Assembly (NCBI RefSeq): GCF_025153525.1
Contig: NZ_JANZNR010000007.1
Coordinates: 62,001 to 126,000 of the forward strand
Length of the DNA: 64,000 bases
Direction: 5' to 3'
From: Psychroserpens sp. SPM9
GTDB lineage: Bacteria; Bacteroidota; Bacteroidia; Flavobacteriales; Flavobacteriaceae
Shown here: positions 52,158-62,600 of the stretch, piece by piece
Layout of the letters: every line of letters starts with the position of its first letter
Numbering within the stretch: the stretch's first letter is position 1
Notes under the pieces: model-generated
Told to the model about the DNA's origin: nothing
The model's input: only the letters and a program-made list of their open reading frames with translations
Database searches by the model: none
Program-made: the position numbers and the translations under genes

Positions 52158-54934
52158 TCCATAATAAAAAAGCTATCAGAATCAGTATTTCCTTTTGAAC
52201 CAAGGCTATTAAATTTCCAGCTAAAGCTTAACATCACGAATTGCTGAAGCACTGTACTTTGTCTGTCTTCGATATAATTTTCTGTAGCACGTCGTCTAGC
52301 ATTAGTGTTTTGGTTGAGCAAATCATAAACCTTTAAAGTCAATACTGCTTTATCTTTCATAAAAGAATATGCTAAGGTAGAATTCCAAAACCAAGCGCTT
52401 TTTTGAAATCCAGGTGCCACATTAGGGTTGTATGAAAAATCAACGTTATTGGTCCATTCAAAATGTTTAGGCAAATAGGTTGTGAAGTTTAAATCCAAAT
52501 CATGTCTGAGAAAATCTACATCCTCAAAAGTGCTAATATCATAGGTGTTTTTAGTAAAAGCCAATCGGTATCTCGGTCTGAATTCCATTACTTTAGGCCA
52601 TGTAAAACGCAGTCCTAAACTAGGTGTTAAAGCCGTTACATTACTCTTGTATTGCACTTCATTATTAAAGTTAATATTGCGTCGCAAACTCACCGACATA
52701 CCCACATCATACTTGATTGTTTTTAAAGAATCGGCTTTAATGGTTTTACTGTAATTAATGTTTCCGAAGGCATTGTAATTACCATTAACATTAGCATAAG
52801 TCGTAGTACGTTTTAAAGTTTCTGGATCAACAATGGTTCTAGAAACCACTTGATTATTATTAAAATTGATACTAGCATAACTGTAAATACCTGTTTTTTT
52901 CTGAAAATCGAAAGCATTATAACCCATATACAAACGATGATTGTTTGTTGGTTCAAGATTAGGATTACCTGTTACTGTATTCAAGGGATTTGAAACATTT
53001 TGAAACGGTTGTAACTGCGTTAAACTTGGAGGCGAATTGTTTAAAGAATAACCACTATACATTGACGCTTTAGGGCTGAACCTATAATTAAAATTAGCAC
53101 GTAATTCTACGGCCTGAAAGTTTCTTTTTAAATTAAGTTCTGGTCTAAGAAAATCTTTATTTTCTAAAGTTCTAAACACATAACTAGTGGTCACACTGGT
53201 TGACCATTTATCTTTTCGGTAGCTTAATTTTACTGAAGGCGTGTTTTCTTGATTATCGTATTCAAAATCGGTACTTAAATCAAAGTTGAAATCATCATAG
53301 AGGTTGGTACTGGTATCTCTATCAAAAGTACTTCGCAAATTAGTTCGTTTTTCATCTCTGAAACTATAAGAAAAATCTAAAAAAAGCTCTTTAGCTTTTA
53401 TTGGTAATCTGTAGGTTGTTGAGAGCCTAACCGTCCGATTTCTCGTATCGGAATCGGTGTATTGATCTCTAATGATATCGTCTTCTTCAGCATTAAAAAA
53501 ATTGGTTTCAGAAGTTAAAAAATCATCAGAATTAGACGTATTAAATTCGTTATCCATTTCAAATTTCAGAAAAGCGCCTTTATCACCAAAGCGTTTTGTA
53601 AGATCAAATTCGGTTCCAAAATTTTTCGCATCTCTTTCAGCAAATGAAGCTGTTGTAGATTGGTTGGTAAGGGCGTTATCTTCATCACGAGTTTCCTCAT
53701 TTTCAGTAAAGGATGTATTTGATGTAGACCATCTAAACGACGGATTCACATTAATTAAAAACGTGGAATCAATTTCGATATCAAACCCAAGATTTGCACT
53801 GTGATTTTGGCCGTCATTAATGGATTTCGATCGCGAATCTGAAAAGAATCGTGAATCGGGCAGAATATTTTCACGTTGAGTAATGGTTTCATTTTCTGAA
53901 TCACTTCCGGAGTAAAAATAATCGGCATTAACTTCTACATTATCCCCAACAGTATCAGCAAAATTAGCACCAATATTTTGTGACGTTGTAATTCCTTGTC
54001 CGCCACCAAACGAACGACCATCAATAGTAAAAGCACCCGAACTATTAATACTCATACTATAGCCGCCACCAAACATTTTTTGAATTTCACCGAAGCTAAA
54101 TCCGGGTGAATTGGTATTATTTCCTCCAGCAAGCACACTTATACGTCTGTCATTGTCAAACACATTTACCATTCCAGCATATTCGTAGCGTTCTTCGGTC
54201 CCAGCTCCAGCCGCCAATCTTCCAAAAACACCTTTATTATTTTCTTCTTTTATAGTAAGATTGATGGTTTTGTTTTCGGTATCGCCTTCTTCTCCTGCAA
54301 AGGCTTCAGATTTAGATTTGGTATCTGTAATTTGAACTTTCTCGATAATATCCTTAGTTAAATTTCGGGTGGTAATGGTTGGATCATCTCCAAAAAACGG
54401 CTTTCCGTTGACGAGAATTTTACTGACATCTTTTCCGTTGACGGTTATTTTCCCAGCTTCGTCAACCTCAACACCTGGAAGCTGTTTGAGCAAATCTTCG
54501 ACATTAGCATCCTTTTTAGTTTTAAAAGATTTGACATTAAACTCCAAAGTATCTTTTTTAATGGTAATTGGTGATCTCGATTTAATGACCACTTCATCTA
54601 AGGCATTGCTAATTTTGAGTTCGATTATTTCTAAATCGATTACATCTTTATCTATGGTAATTTGTTTGTAATAGGTTTGATAGCCTACATAATCGATAAA
54701 TAAATTAAGTTTATCATCATAGGTATCGTTAATAATTTCAAATTTTCCGTCTTTATCAGAAATGGTATAGGTCACCAAACTACTGTCTTTGACGCGTTCT
54801 AAATAAATGGTTGCCGATTCTAAAGGAGACTTGTCGTCTTGTGCTAGAATCGTTCCTGAAATTTTAAAAGATGTACTTTGAGAAAATGAAAAGCAGGCAC
54901 TTAAGAGTGCAATGAAAAGCAGTAACTTCTTCAT
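52154..54934 (-). CDS. Outer-membrane beta-barrel protein (TonB-receptor-like, OMP_b-brl_3 type)
   Basis: A 926-residue protein: signal peptide (LLLFIALLSACFSFS), carboxypeptidase-regulatory-like domain (FKISGTILAQDDKSPLESATIYLERV), plug-like part (LEFNVKSFKTKKDANVEDLLKQLPGVEVDEAGKITVNGKDVSKILVNGKPFFGDD) and a long barrel with alternating beta strands ending in an aromatic/hydrophobic strand. It resembles TonB-dependent receptors without a known ligand. Single-gene unit. Confidence 0.9.
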   Translation of the reverse strand: MKKLLLFIALLSACFSFSQSTSFKISGTILAQDDKSPLESATIYLERVKDSSLVTYTISDKDGKFEIINDTYDDKLNLFIDYVGYQTYYKQITIDKDVIDLEIIELKISNALDEVVIKSRSPITIKKDTLEFNVKSFKTKKDANVEDLLKQLPGVEVDEAGKITVNGKDVSKILVNGKPFFGDDPTITTRNLTKDIIEKVQITDTKSKSEAFAGEEGDTENKTINLTIKEENNKGVFGRLAAGAGTEERYEYAGMVNVFDNDRRISVLAGGNNTNSPGFSFGEIQKMFGGGYSMSINSSGAFTIDGRSFGGGQGITTSQNIGANFADTVGDNVEVNADYFYSGSDSENETITQRENILPDSRFFSDSRSKSINDGQNHSANLGFDIEIDSTFLINVNPSFRWSTSNTSFTENEETRDEDNALTNQSTTASFAERDAKNFGTEFDLTKRFGDKGAFLKFEMDNEFNTSNSDDFLTSETNFFNAEEDDIIRDQYTDSDTRNRTVRLSTTYRLPIKAKELFLDFSYSFRDEKRTNLRSTFDRDTSTNLYDDFNFDLSTDFEYDNQENTPSVKLSYRKDKWSTSVTTSYVFRTLENKDFLRPELNLKRNFQAVELRANFNYRFSPKASMYSGYSLNNSPPSLTQLQPFQNVSNPLNTVTGNPNLEPTNNHRLYMGYNAFDFQKKTGIYSYASINFNNNQVVSRTIVDPETLKRTTTYANVNGNYNAFGNINYSKTIKADSLKTIKYDVGMSVSLRRNINFNNEVQYKSNVTALTPSLGLRFTWPKVMEFRPRYRLAFTKNTYDISTFEDVDFLRHDLDLNFTTYLPKHFEWTNNVDFSYNPNVAPGFQKSAWFWNSTLAYSFMKDKAVLTLKVYDLLNQNTNARRRATENYIEDRQSTVLQQFVMLSFSWKFNSLGSKGNTDSDSFFIMD

Positions 54935-55078
54935 TTGGTTGATTGATTGATGGTTTAAAACTACAATTATAACTATTTTTATAGTTACGAAACTAAAAAC
55001 TTAGTTAAAATTAACTTACATAGCTAAAAACGACTATTTTATTAATTTCGTATGAATTTTCTTAATATTTATTTATAA

Positions 55079-55279
55079 TTATTCGCCTTCTTCTAAAAAG
55101 AAAAGTTCTTCGACAGGCAGTTTAAATAATTGTGCAATTTTAATTGCCAGTAATGCAGATGGCACATACTTTCCTTTTTCAATTGCATTTATAGATTGCC
55201 TGCTTACTCCTATCTTTTCGGCTAAATCGCCTTGAGTCATATCATGTCTGGCACGTTCTATTTTAATATTATTTTTCAT
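55079..55279 (-). CDS. XRE-family helix-turn-helix regulator
   Basis: A 66-residue protein made only of a Cro/CI-type helix-turn-helix: IKIERARHDMTQGDLAEKIGVSRQSINAIEKGKYVPSALLAIKIAQLFKLPVEELF (in parts). Pairs of this kind with a small membrane protein are common in Bacteroidota and Firmicutes. It is second gene after a membrane protein, two bases apart. Confidence 0.92.
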   Translation of the reverse strand: MKNNIKIERARHDMTQGDLAEKIGVSRQSINAIEKGKYVPSALLAIKIAQLFKLPVEELFFLEEGE

Positions 55280-55281
55280 AA

Positions 55282-55752
55282 TTAGGCTCTAGCTTTTAAA
55301 AAGTTAAATCTGAAAATGAAAAACAGTAAAGGCGTAAACATGTTATAGACCAAAATATTGAAAAATGAAAGATCATACACAAAGATTACTGCAAAGATTA
55401 AAACGGTATAATTAACGATAATTGCCCATAGCAAAGAATCATTTCTCAGTTTATAAATAAATTCATCCTCCTGCTTTTCTTTAGAAAATCCAACAAATAA
55501 ACCACCAACAATAATGGCAATGGCGATTAGCTCGTCAACAATACTGTTTTCAATGATGTTGAAAAATTGACCGCTACTATCTAAAGATGTTCCAATAGAA
55601 ATAGGATCACTCCACAATGCTAAAACACGAACTTCTAACCAATTTGATTCAAATTCTGAAAGCATCAAAAAGACACCAGCGATTAATCCTGTAATTAATA
55701 ATATCCAACCTGGAATTTTAAACTTGTTAGGTAATAAAAAACTTGATTTCAT
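55282..55752 (-). CDS. Four- to five-helix membrane protein paired with XRE regulator
   Basis: A 156-residue protein with hydrophobic segments at about 17-32, 68-90, 105-125 and 130-150. No known domain. Its gene precedes that of the XRE regulator in one unit led by a -7 element and two dyads, so the pair is probably self-regulated. Function unknown. Confidence 0.75.
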   Translation of the reverse strand: MKSSFLLPNKFKIPGWILLITGLIAGVFLMLSEFESNWLEVRVLALWSDPISIGTSLDSSGQFFNIIENSIVDELIAIAIIVGGLFVGFSKEKQEDEFIYKLRNDSLLWAIIVNYTVLIFAVIFVYDLSFFNILVYNMFTPLLFFIFRFNFLKARA

Positions 55753-55778
55753 AAGACATAAATTTTATAATGACTTCA

Positions 55779-55786
55779 CAAAGGTA
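55779..55786 (-). promoter_or_regulatory. -7 element of the membrane protein-XRE unit
   Basis: Minus-strand TACCTTTG fits TAnnTTTG; predicted start is near 55773, about 20 bases before the ATG. No TTG at the right spacing. Confidence 0.5.
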
Positions 55787-55794
55787 AACAAAAA

Positions 55795-55830
55795 TTTACA
55801 AAATGTAAACTTTACTTTACTTTTTGTAAA
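55795..55830. promoter_or_regulatory. Two TTTAC-N5-GTAAA operators
   Basis: TTTAC-AAAAT-GTAAA (55795-55809) and TTTAC-TTTTT-GTAAA (55816-55830) have centres 21 bp apart, two DNA turns, just upstream of the -7 element. This is the arrangement expected of a small XRE regulator binding cooperatively. Confidence 0.65.
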
Positions 55831-55889
55831 AAATAATGTCATATCAACCATGTCATATTAGTAATTAGTATCGGTATCGACTAAAAAAA

Positions 55890-58328
55890 TTAGCGTTTTA
55901 AAGTGAAGTGATTTTTAAAGACTCTTCCATCTTCTAAGGTCACAGAAAACCAGTAATCACTTGTAGGAAGTGCTTTCCCGTTGAAGGTGCCATCCCAGGC
56001 ATCAGATGGCGAATTGAGTGTATATATTAATTTTCCGAAGCGATCAAAAATATAGACTTTACTATGCGGCTGAAATTGTTCTGAAATGCCTTTTAATTTC
56101 CATGTGTCGTGATAGCCATCTCCATTTGGCGTAAAAAATTTAGGATAACCAATCACCGATACATCTTGAACAACACTACCACAATCATTTTTTATATCTC
56201 TAATGTAAACGGTATAAATGCCCGCTTCTAAGAATTCAAAAGTATTAGAAGATTGAAAAGGTCCTGTTATGGAATTTAAGGCATATTCATAATCTCCTTC
56301 GCCAGAAACTAAAATGCTAATAGAATTATTTGAAGACAAATCTTGAACGACTACAGATTCAATAGTTGCGATATTTGAAGGCAAAACCTGTATCGTACGT
56401 AGATTAGAACAACCATCTGGTTCAGTAACCTCAACGGTATAAGTACCTGTTTCATTGACCTCGATACTCATAGTGGTTTCACCAGTAGACCAATTGTAAT
56501 AGTAATTATTTGGAATGGCATTTACAATACCACCACTCAATGTTATAGTTTCTGGATAGGTATTTAAACAATAGTAAATGGTTTCAAAGGTATCGCTCAG
56601 TTGCGGCAATTCTTTTACAACAAGTGTTACTTCGTTGATACCATAGCAATCGGTATTATTGTTGACTCTGGCGTAAATGGTTTGCACATGCGCCACAGTA
56701 TTAAAAAACATCAGCGGCAAACTATTGACTTCAAGCGAGGCATCTTCATAGGTTTCATAGTAATTTACAGTGGCATCAATTGGAGCTCCTAAAAGGATTT
56801 GATCACTGGCCATGGACAAATCAAAAGTCACAAATCCGTCTTCAACAAGATCATCACATACTTCAAGAAGGGCAGAATTCTCGTTGGAAGAAACCACAAC
56901 TTCAAGAACAACTTCTGCACTATTAGAACAGCCTGTTTCGGTATTTACAACCAAAGCATAAAGTGTTTGTGGATTGGAGGTGTTAGAAAAGTTACTTCCG
57001 TTTATCTCTGTGAGTAAACTAGCATCTTCAAAAAAGTTAACCGTTCTGTTTTCGGTAATATTCCCGGTGATTTCTTCAAAATAATTATCCAGATTAAAAA
57101 CGGAAATACCATCTTGAATTGTATCATCACATTGCCTAATACTAATAGCATTCGCTTGAGGTAAATCTGGAACAGACACCGTAATTGGTGTACGTGGTCC
57201 TGACGTACATCCGTCAAACAAAGGCAAAACCCAGAATGTGGTTGTCGTCTCTAAAAAAGTACTGTATGTTAGTCCGCTATTCAATAAAACCGAAGACGAC
57301 GGTGTTTCATACCATAATACGGTATTGGTATTAGAGGTTACAGCAATGGTCACATCGCCTTGATCGCAAACAAGAAGATCTTCATAGACGAGTTTAGGAG
57401 TTATAATAATTGTACTGGCTGATAAATTCACATCAGGATCGTCAGGCATACCGCCAAACTCAACAAAAAACCCACGTGGATAATACGGACTGGATGGTCC
57501 GCCAGGATCACCAGCATTTGGAAGGTCATTCCAAGAGCCAATATTTCCAATACTTGGATCGGTTATATGTGCATAATCCTCATTATTAAAGTTGTTAGGT
57601 TCGCCAGTATTCCAAAAGGAATATTCATCATTTACAGGTTGTCCATTTACTGCTCCGGTCCAAAAAAGCGTATTAGCTTCTGGACCAGTTACCCAAGTCC
57701 AGTCGCCTTCGGAAGCCGCATCACTTGCGCCAATCCATCCTGTGCCGAGACTTTGTTCGCCAGCAAATTGTGATTCTTCTTCGGTTGTTAAAGTCGCTAA
57801 ATAGCCTTGCAGACCAAAATAATTTAAATCTTCTGCCGCATCGCGCGCTGCCGTCCAGGTGACACCATCACTAGTGACATACAAATAATAATGACCTGTT
57901 GATGGTAAAAAATTAGCATCACCTAAGTTTATTGAAAACAATTTGTCTTCGGTAAAATTGGTTTGCGTTGTTTGAAAAGTAACATTACTAATAGCATCAA
58001 CAAACGCTGTAAAACTGGCTGGACCTTCTAAGGTTAATTTTCCTTCAACAGCCGACCAGCTTGAAGTGATATTGGGATAGGTTCCGTTTAAAACTAAAAG
58101 ATCTTGATTAAGGGTATAGCCTTCCGAAATTTGAATAAATACATTATCGAGCGTATCATCACCTGCATCGGGATCAGATATAGAAACACTAGTCACAATG
58201 GGCATTGGTGCGTTTCCGCAGAACTCCTGAACACCTTCTGCTGTAATGGTTGGAGGTACGTTTTGTGTGTTGCCTTTTTCAGTAAAACTGAAGATAAAGA
58301 CTAACATAAATACGTACTTAAATTTCAT
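55890..58328 (-). CDS. Type IX-secreted surface protein with C-type lectin domain
   Basis: An 812-residue protein: signal peptide (YVFMLVFIFSFTEKGNTQ), an N-terminal Ig-like part, a C-type lectin domain at about 140-285 (LYVTSDGVTWTAARDAAED; WIGASDAASEGDWTWVTG; WNTGEPNNFNNEDYAHI with the EPN sugar-binding motif), several Ig-like/HYR-like beta modules (CDDTIQDGISVFNLDNY and similar repeats), and a C-terminal T9SS type B sorting domain (FFTPNGDGYHDTWKLKG; IFDRFGKLIYTL; GKALPTSDYWFSVTLEDGRV). It should be exported to the cell surface, likely binding glycans. Confidence 0.9.
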   Translation of the reverse strand: MKFKYVFMLVFIFSFTEKGNTQNVPPTITAEGVQEFCGNAPMPIVTSVSISDPDAGDDTLDNVFIQISEGYTLNQDLLVLNGTYPNITSSWSAVEGKLTLEGPASFTAFVDAISNVTFQTTQTNFTEDKLFSINLGDANFLPSTGHYYLYVTSDGVTWTAARDAAEDLNYFGLQGYLATLTTEEESQFAGEQSLGTGWIGASDAASEGDWTWVTGPEANTLFWTGAVNGQPVNDEYSFWNTGEPNNFNNEDYAHITDPSIGNIGSWNDLPNAGDPGGPSSPYYPRGFFVEFGGMPDDPDVNLSASTIIITPKLVYEDLLVCDQGDVTIAVTSNTNTVLWYETPSSSVLLNSGLTYSTFLETTTTFWVLPLFDGCTSGPRTPITVSVPDLPQANAISIRQCDDTIQDGISVFNLDNYFEEITGNITENRTVNFFEDASLLTEINGSNFSNTSNPQTLYALVVNTETGCSNSAEVVLEVVVSSNENSALLEVCDDLVEDGFVTFDLSMASDQILLGAPIDATVNYYETYEDASLEVNSLPLMFFNTVAHVQTIYARVNNNTDCYGINEVTLVVKELPQLSDTFETIYYCLNTYPETITLSGGIVNAIPNNYYYNWSTGETTMSIEVNETGTYTVEVTEPDGCSNLRTIQVLPSNIATIESVVVQDLSSNNSISILVSGEGDYEYALNSITGPFQSSNTFEFLEAGIYTVYIRDIKNDCGSVVQDVSVIGYPKFFTPNGDGYHDTWKLKGISEQFQPHSKVYIFDRFGKLIYTLNSPSDAWDGTFNGKALPTSDYWFSVTLEDGRVFKNHFTLKR

Positions 58329-58337
58329 AATAGGTTT

Positions 58338-59645
58338 CTATTTTTTACGCATATAAACACTCACAGGAACGCCATTAAAATCAAAATGTTCCCTTAAATT
58401 ATTTTCTAAAAAGCGTTTATAAGGTTCTCTTACATATTGAGGCAAATTACAAAAAAATGCAAACTGAGGCTGTGGTGTTGGCAATTGCATGATGTATTTA
58501 ATTTTCACAAATTTACCTTTGTAAGCTGGTGGCGGATAGTTTTCTATGATTGGCAATAACACCTCGTTAAGCTTACTCGTTTTTATTTTCTTGGTTCTGT
58601 TTTGATAGACTTCGACAGCAGTTTCAATAGCCTTATAAATTCGCTGTTTATTCAATACAGAAATAAATACAATCGGCACATCGGTAAATGGTTCGATTTC
58701 TTTGCGAATCATCTTCTCAAATTCTCGAGTAGATTTTGTGTCTTTTTCAATCAAGTCCCATTTATTGACAAGAATCACGATGCCTTTGCGGTTACGTTCT
58801 GCCAGCCAAAATATATTTTGAACTTGTCCATCAAATCCGCGGGTAGCATCTAAAACCAGTAAACATACATCACAATGCTCAATCGCTCTAACACTTCGCA
58901 TTACAGAATAAAACTCTAAATCTTCCTTAACTTTAGATTTACGTCTAATGCCTGCTGTATCTACAAGATTAAATTCAAATCCGAAACGGTTATATTTAGT
59001 ATCAATAGCATCTCGTGTTGTACCAGCGATATCTGTAACGATATAGCGTTCTTCACCAATAAGTGCATTAATAAAAGACGACTTTCCGGCGTTAGGACGA
59101 CCAACAACAGCGAACCTTGGGAGTTCATCTACCTCTTCTTCCTCCTCTTTTTCGGGAAGTGCTTCTACAAGGGCATCTAGCAAATCACCGGTACCACTTC
59201 CGTTGATACTGGCTATGGTGAAGTATTCTCCTAAGCCTAATGCATAAAATTCCACAGCATCTTCGGCGCGCTTATTATTATCAACTTTGTTGACGGCTAA
59301 AAATACAGGTTTATCTACTTTACGAAGTAATCGTGCTACATCTTCATCCATTCCGGTCACGCCAGTTTCGACATCGACCATAAAAATGATAGCATCTGCC
59401 TCCTCGATTGCCAATTCTACTTGTTTATCAATTTCGGCTTCAAAAACATCATCACTACCTTTCACATAGCCACCAGTATCGATTAGTGAAAATTCTTTTC
59501 CGTTCCAATCACTTTTTCCGTAGTGACGATCTCGTGTAACACCACTTACAGCATCAACAATGGCTTCCCGACGTTGAATCAAGCGATTAAAAAACGTAGA
59601 CTTTCCTACATTTGGTCTTCCTACAATAGCAACTATATTACTCAT
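58338..59645 (-). CDS. der: Ribosome-associated GTPase Der (EngA)
   Basis: A 435-residue protein with two GTPase domains in tandem: [13 protein letters not shown] (residue 8) with DTGG and NKVD, then [13 protein letters not shown] (about residue 180) with [19 protein letters not shown] and NKWD, and a C-terminal KH-like domain. The two G domains in one chain are unique to Der, which is needed for 50S subunit assembly. Confidence 0.96.
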   Translation of the reverse strand: MSNIVAIVGRPNVGKSTFFNRLIQRREAIVDAVSGVTRDRHYGKSDWNGKEFSLIDTGGYVKGSDDVFEAEIDKQVELAIEEADAIIFMVDVETGVTGMDEDVARLLRKVDKPVFLAVNKVDNNKRAEDAVEFYALGLGEYFTIASINGSGTGDLLDALVEALPEKEEEEEVDELPRFAVVGRPNAGKSSFINALIGEERYIVTDIAGTTRDAIDTKYNRFGFEFNLVDTAGIRRKSKVKEDLEFYSVMRSVRAIEHCDVCLLVLDATRGFDGQVQNIFWLAERNRKGIVILVNKWDLIEKDTKSTREFEKMIRKEIEPFTDVPIVFISVLNKQRIYKAIETAVEVYQNRTKKIKTSKLNEVLLPIIENYPPPAYKGKFVKIKYIMQLPTPQPQFAFFCNLPQYVREPYKRFLENNLREHFDFNGVPVSVYMRKK

Positions 59646-59719
59646 AATTCAATATTTTATCTGCATTACATATCCTGTAAGCGGCTGCAAAGATACTCTT
59701 TTTTAAGCGTTTAAAGTGC

Positions 59720-60604
59720 TTACTTTTGATTATATCCAAAACGCTTGAGTTGGCGTTGGTTGCTTCTCCAGTTTTTGTTCACTTTTACGTATAATTCGAG
59801 ATGCACTTGCTTTCCAAAAAACTGCTCTAAATCTTTTCTAGCTTCCATACCAACACGCTTGAGTGCGCTTCCTTTATGGCCAATGATGATTCCTTTTTGC
59901 GTCTCGCGTTCAACCATAATTACCGATCGCATTCTAATAATTTTTTCTTCTTCGAAAAACTCTTCGGTATCAATTTCTACTGCGTAAGGAATTTCCTTTT
60001 TATAATGCATCAGTATTTTTTCCCGTATCGTTTCGTTTACAAAAAAGCGCTCAGGCCTATCGGTTAGCTGGTCTTTTGGATAAAATGCAGGTGACATTGG
60101 GAGCAATTCAATAATGCGATTAAACACTTCTTTCACATTAAATCCTTCCAGAGCTGAAATTGGAAAAATCTCAGCATTGGGTACTTTCCCAGACCATAAA
60201 GCTACTTGTGATTCTAACTGTTCTTGATCAGATTTATCGATTTTATTTAAAAGCAGTAATACCGGAATTTTAGAATTGGTAATTTTCTTAAAAAAGGCTT
60301 CATCTTTCAATTCTTGCTCACCAATTTCAACCATATAAATCAAGACATCGGCATCTTCAAAAGCAGATTTTACAAAATCCATCATCGACTCTTGTAATTC
60401 GTAAGCGGGTTTAATAATCCCAGGAGTATCACTCAAAATCACCTGAAATTCATCACCATTAACAATCCCTAAAATACGATGTCTCGTTGTTTGCGCTTTA
60501 GACGTAATAATTGACAACTTCTCACCAATAAAGGCATTCATTAAGGTGGATTTCCCAACATTAGGATTTCCAATAATATTTACAAAACCTGCTTTATGAC
60601 TCAT
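59720..60604 (-). CDS. era: GTPase Era
   Basis: A 294-residue protein: GTPase domain with IGNPNVGKSTLMN, the switch SKAQTTRHRILG, DTPGI and NKID, then a KH domain (IIGHKGSALKRVGMEARKDLEQFFGKQVHLELYVKV in parts). Era binds the 16S rRNA 3' end and assists 30S assembly. It lies before der in the same direction with a 74-bp gap. Confidence 0.96.
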   Translation of the reverse strand: MSHKAGFVNIIGNPNVGKSTLMNAFIGEKLSIITSKAQTTRHRILGIVNGDEFQVILSDTPGIIKPAYELQESMMDFVKSAFEDADVLIYMVEIGEQELKDEAFFKKITNSKIPVLLLLNKIDKSDQEQLESQVALWSGKVPNAEIFPISALEGFNVKEVFNRIIELLPMSPAFYPKDQLTDRPERFFVNETIREKILMHYKKEIPYAVEIDTEEFFEEEKIIRMRSVIMVERETQKGIIIGHKGSALKRVGMEARKDLEQFFGKQVHLELYVKVNKNWRSNQRQLKRFGYNQK

Positions 60605-60631
60605 GATACTGAAATTAAATAGGTCACAAAG

Positions 60632-61090
60632 TTACGACCTTGGTTTGTTTATTCCTCTATCATACATCACAATACTTCCGGCAACAGCTACATTTAAGCT
60701 CAGTTGTGATTTAAATTTAACCAAAAAATGACTCTTTTCGATAGCTTTATGTGACAAGCCATGATCTTCGGCACCCAGCAAATACACACAACGTCTCGGA
60801 TGGTGAAAGGTTTCTAAATCTTGAGCTTTATCTGTTAGTTCAACACCTACAACTCGGGCACCTTTGGGAAGATTTTTATAAAACGCATCAAATGTATCAT
60901 AATGAAAATAGGGCATCGACTTGACCGCATTGTGAGTATCGCTTGATTGTTTTGCATAGCGATTGCCGATGGTAAAAATAAAACTTGCACCAAGATTTTG
61001 TGCAGAACGCCAAAGTGCCCCTAAGTTTTCTGGTGTTTTTCCATTTTGGATACCGATTCCGAAGTATTCATTTTCGAAGTTATCTATCAT
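60632..61090 (-). CDS. SpoU/TrmH-family RNA 2'-O-methyltransferase
   Basis: About 152 residues from ATG 61090 (MIDNFENEYFGIGIQNGKT); an ATG 33 bases earlier is open but less likely. SPOUT motifs: GKTPENLGALWRSAQNLGAS, VYLLGAEDHGLSHKAIE and QLSLNVAVAGSIVMYDRG. It methylates a ribose in tRNA or rRNA; substrate unknown. It is a second SPOUT protein in this window besides trmL. Confidence 0.87.
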   Translation of the reverse strand: MIDNFENEYFGIGIQNGKTPENLGALWRSAQNLGASFIFTIGNRYAKQSSDTHNAVKSMPYFHYDTFDAFYKNLPKGARVVGVELTDKAQDLETFHHPRRCVYLLGAEDHGLSHKAIEKSHFLVKFKSQLSLNVAVAGSIVMYDRGINKPRS

Positions 61091-61171
61091 ACTACAAAAA
61101 TAAAAAACCTCTTGAGTTTTCAAATGGTTTTCCAGCAGACAAATACATCGAGACCAGAAGTGCCTTCCCTT

Positions 61172-62590
61172 TTAAAATTCTCCTCGATAATACTCCAGCA
61201 CTTTAACCCTCAAAATGTATTCGTATTTGGCATTGTTAAGATTGAGTTTGGCATTATCGAGATTGTTTTTACTGGTGACGAAATTCAAAAAATTTGAAAC
61301 ACCACTATTGAATCTGATTTCATTAATTCTGTAGGATTCTTCAAAGGCTTCCACTTGCTTTTGAAGACTTTCATACCTCAGATAACTGGCGTTCATATCA
61401 AAATGCACTTGTTTTATAGTGTTTTTGATATCCAAATGTGTGCGTTCCAATTCTAGAAGTGATTCTTCAACTTTGATCTTCTCTCGTGCAACATTATACT
61501 TCGCTCTAAATCCATTAAACAACGGCACACTTACCGAAAAACCTACAACTGTACTTAAATTATTATCTAATTGATCTCTAAAATCAATTGATTGCGAGTT
61601 AAATGTGGTTTGCTCTGTAAAAACTGGTAAATCCTGATTATCAACCGTTACAAAATCGCCCGTTTCAACAATAGAGGATCCTGCTTCTGAAAACGTTTGG
61701 GCAGCACTTGAATAATTAGTGTTAAGTCCGGCGAAAATAGATATGTCTGGTGTAAATTGTGCTTTAGCAACATGAACTCCTTTTTTTGCCGCATCAATTC
61801 TCAAGGCTCTGGCTTTAAAGGTTGCCAGATTTTCGAGCGCATCTGTATAGACTTCATCAGCAGACCATTGGTACAGTGTCATATCAAGCATTAAATCTTT
61901 AGCTTCTAAATGCAATTCGTCATTTAAATTTAATAGTCTAACGAGGTTAAGTTTTGCGTTATTTAAAGCGCTTTCAGCCACAATGATACTGGTTTCATCG
62001 ATTGTTTTCTGTGCGACAATATCGGTGTAATCTGCTGGATTTCCCGATTCATTTTCGTAAAATTCTTTTTGAATGCTGAGTTGTTTATTGGTCGTTTCTA
62101 AACGTTGTTTTGCCAATTGCAAATTATCACGACTATTTAAAACCTGAAGGTAAGCCAGTGTAACATTGAGGATTAAATCTTGTTGTGCGGCTTCCCTTTC
62201 CATTTCGGCAGCTAAAGTATTCAACCTGTTTTGCTTCGCGGTATTAATCAATCTGAAACCATTAAAAATAGTCGCGTCTAAATTTAGTCCTGCGTTTGAA
62301 AAGGTGAACTCCTGATTTACAAAATCGTTTGTAAAAGGATCAATGCTTCGACCTGTGTTTACACCTAAATTAAAATTACCATTAATACTTGGCAAAAGAT
62401 TTGCCTTAGATTGCTGAAAGTTGATTTTTTCAGTATGGGCGTTTAATCCTGAAGATTTAAAATCCAGATTATTAGCTAAAGCGATAGTAATACAATCATC
62501 TAAAGAATAACTGTCTTTAGACTCTGTTTGTGAATAGCCCGTGCAGACGATTACTAAAAAGAAGAATTGTATCAAGTGTTTCTGAATCAT
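61172..62590 (-). CDS. TolC-family outer-membrane efflux protein
   Basis: About 472 residues from ATG 62590 (MIQKHLIQFFFLVIVCTGYSQ, a signal peptide). The open frame extends 180 bases further, but that part overlaps the ATPase gene and is rejected. Two OEP repeats: YSLDDCITIALANNLDFKS and later SVPLFNGFRAKYNVAREKIKVEESLLELERTHLDIKN (in parts), with RFNSGVSNFLNFVTSKNNLDNAKLNLNNA at the end. It forms the outer-membrane channel for the ABC exporter encoded just before it (10 bp gap). Confidence 0.9.
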   Translation of the reverse strand: MIQKHLIQFFFLVIVCTGYSQTESKDSYSLDDCITIALANNLDFKSSGLNAHTEKINFQQSKANLLPSINGNFNLGVNTGRSIDPFTNDFVNQEFTFSNAGLNLDATIFNGFRLINTAKQNRLNTLAAEMEREAAQQDLILNVTLAYLQVLNSRDNLQLAKQRLETTNKQLSIQKEFYENESGNPADYTDIVAQKTIDETSIIVAESALNNAKLNLVRLLNLNDELHLEAKDLMLDMTLYQWSADEVYTDALENLATFKARALRIDAAKKGVHVAKAQFTPDISIFAGLNTNYSSAAQTFSEAGSSIVETGDFVTVDNQDLPVFTEQTTFNSQSIDFRDQLDNNLSTVVGFSVSVPLFNGFRAKYNVAREKIKVEESLLELERTHLDIKNTIKQVHFDMNASYLRYESLQKQVEAFEESYRINEIRFNSGVSNFLNFVTSKNNLDNAKLNLNNAKYEYILRVKVLEYYRGEF

Positions 62591-62600
62591 AATTTTAATG

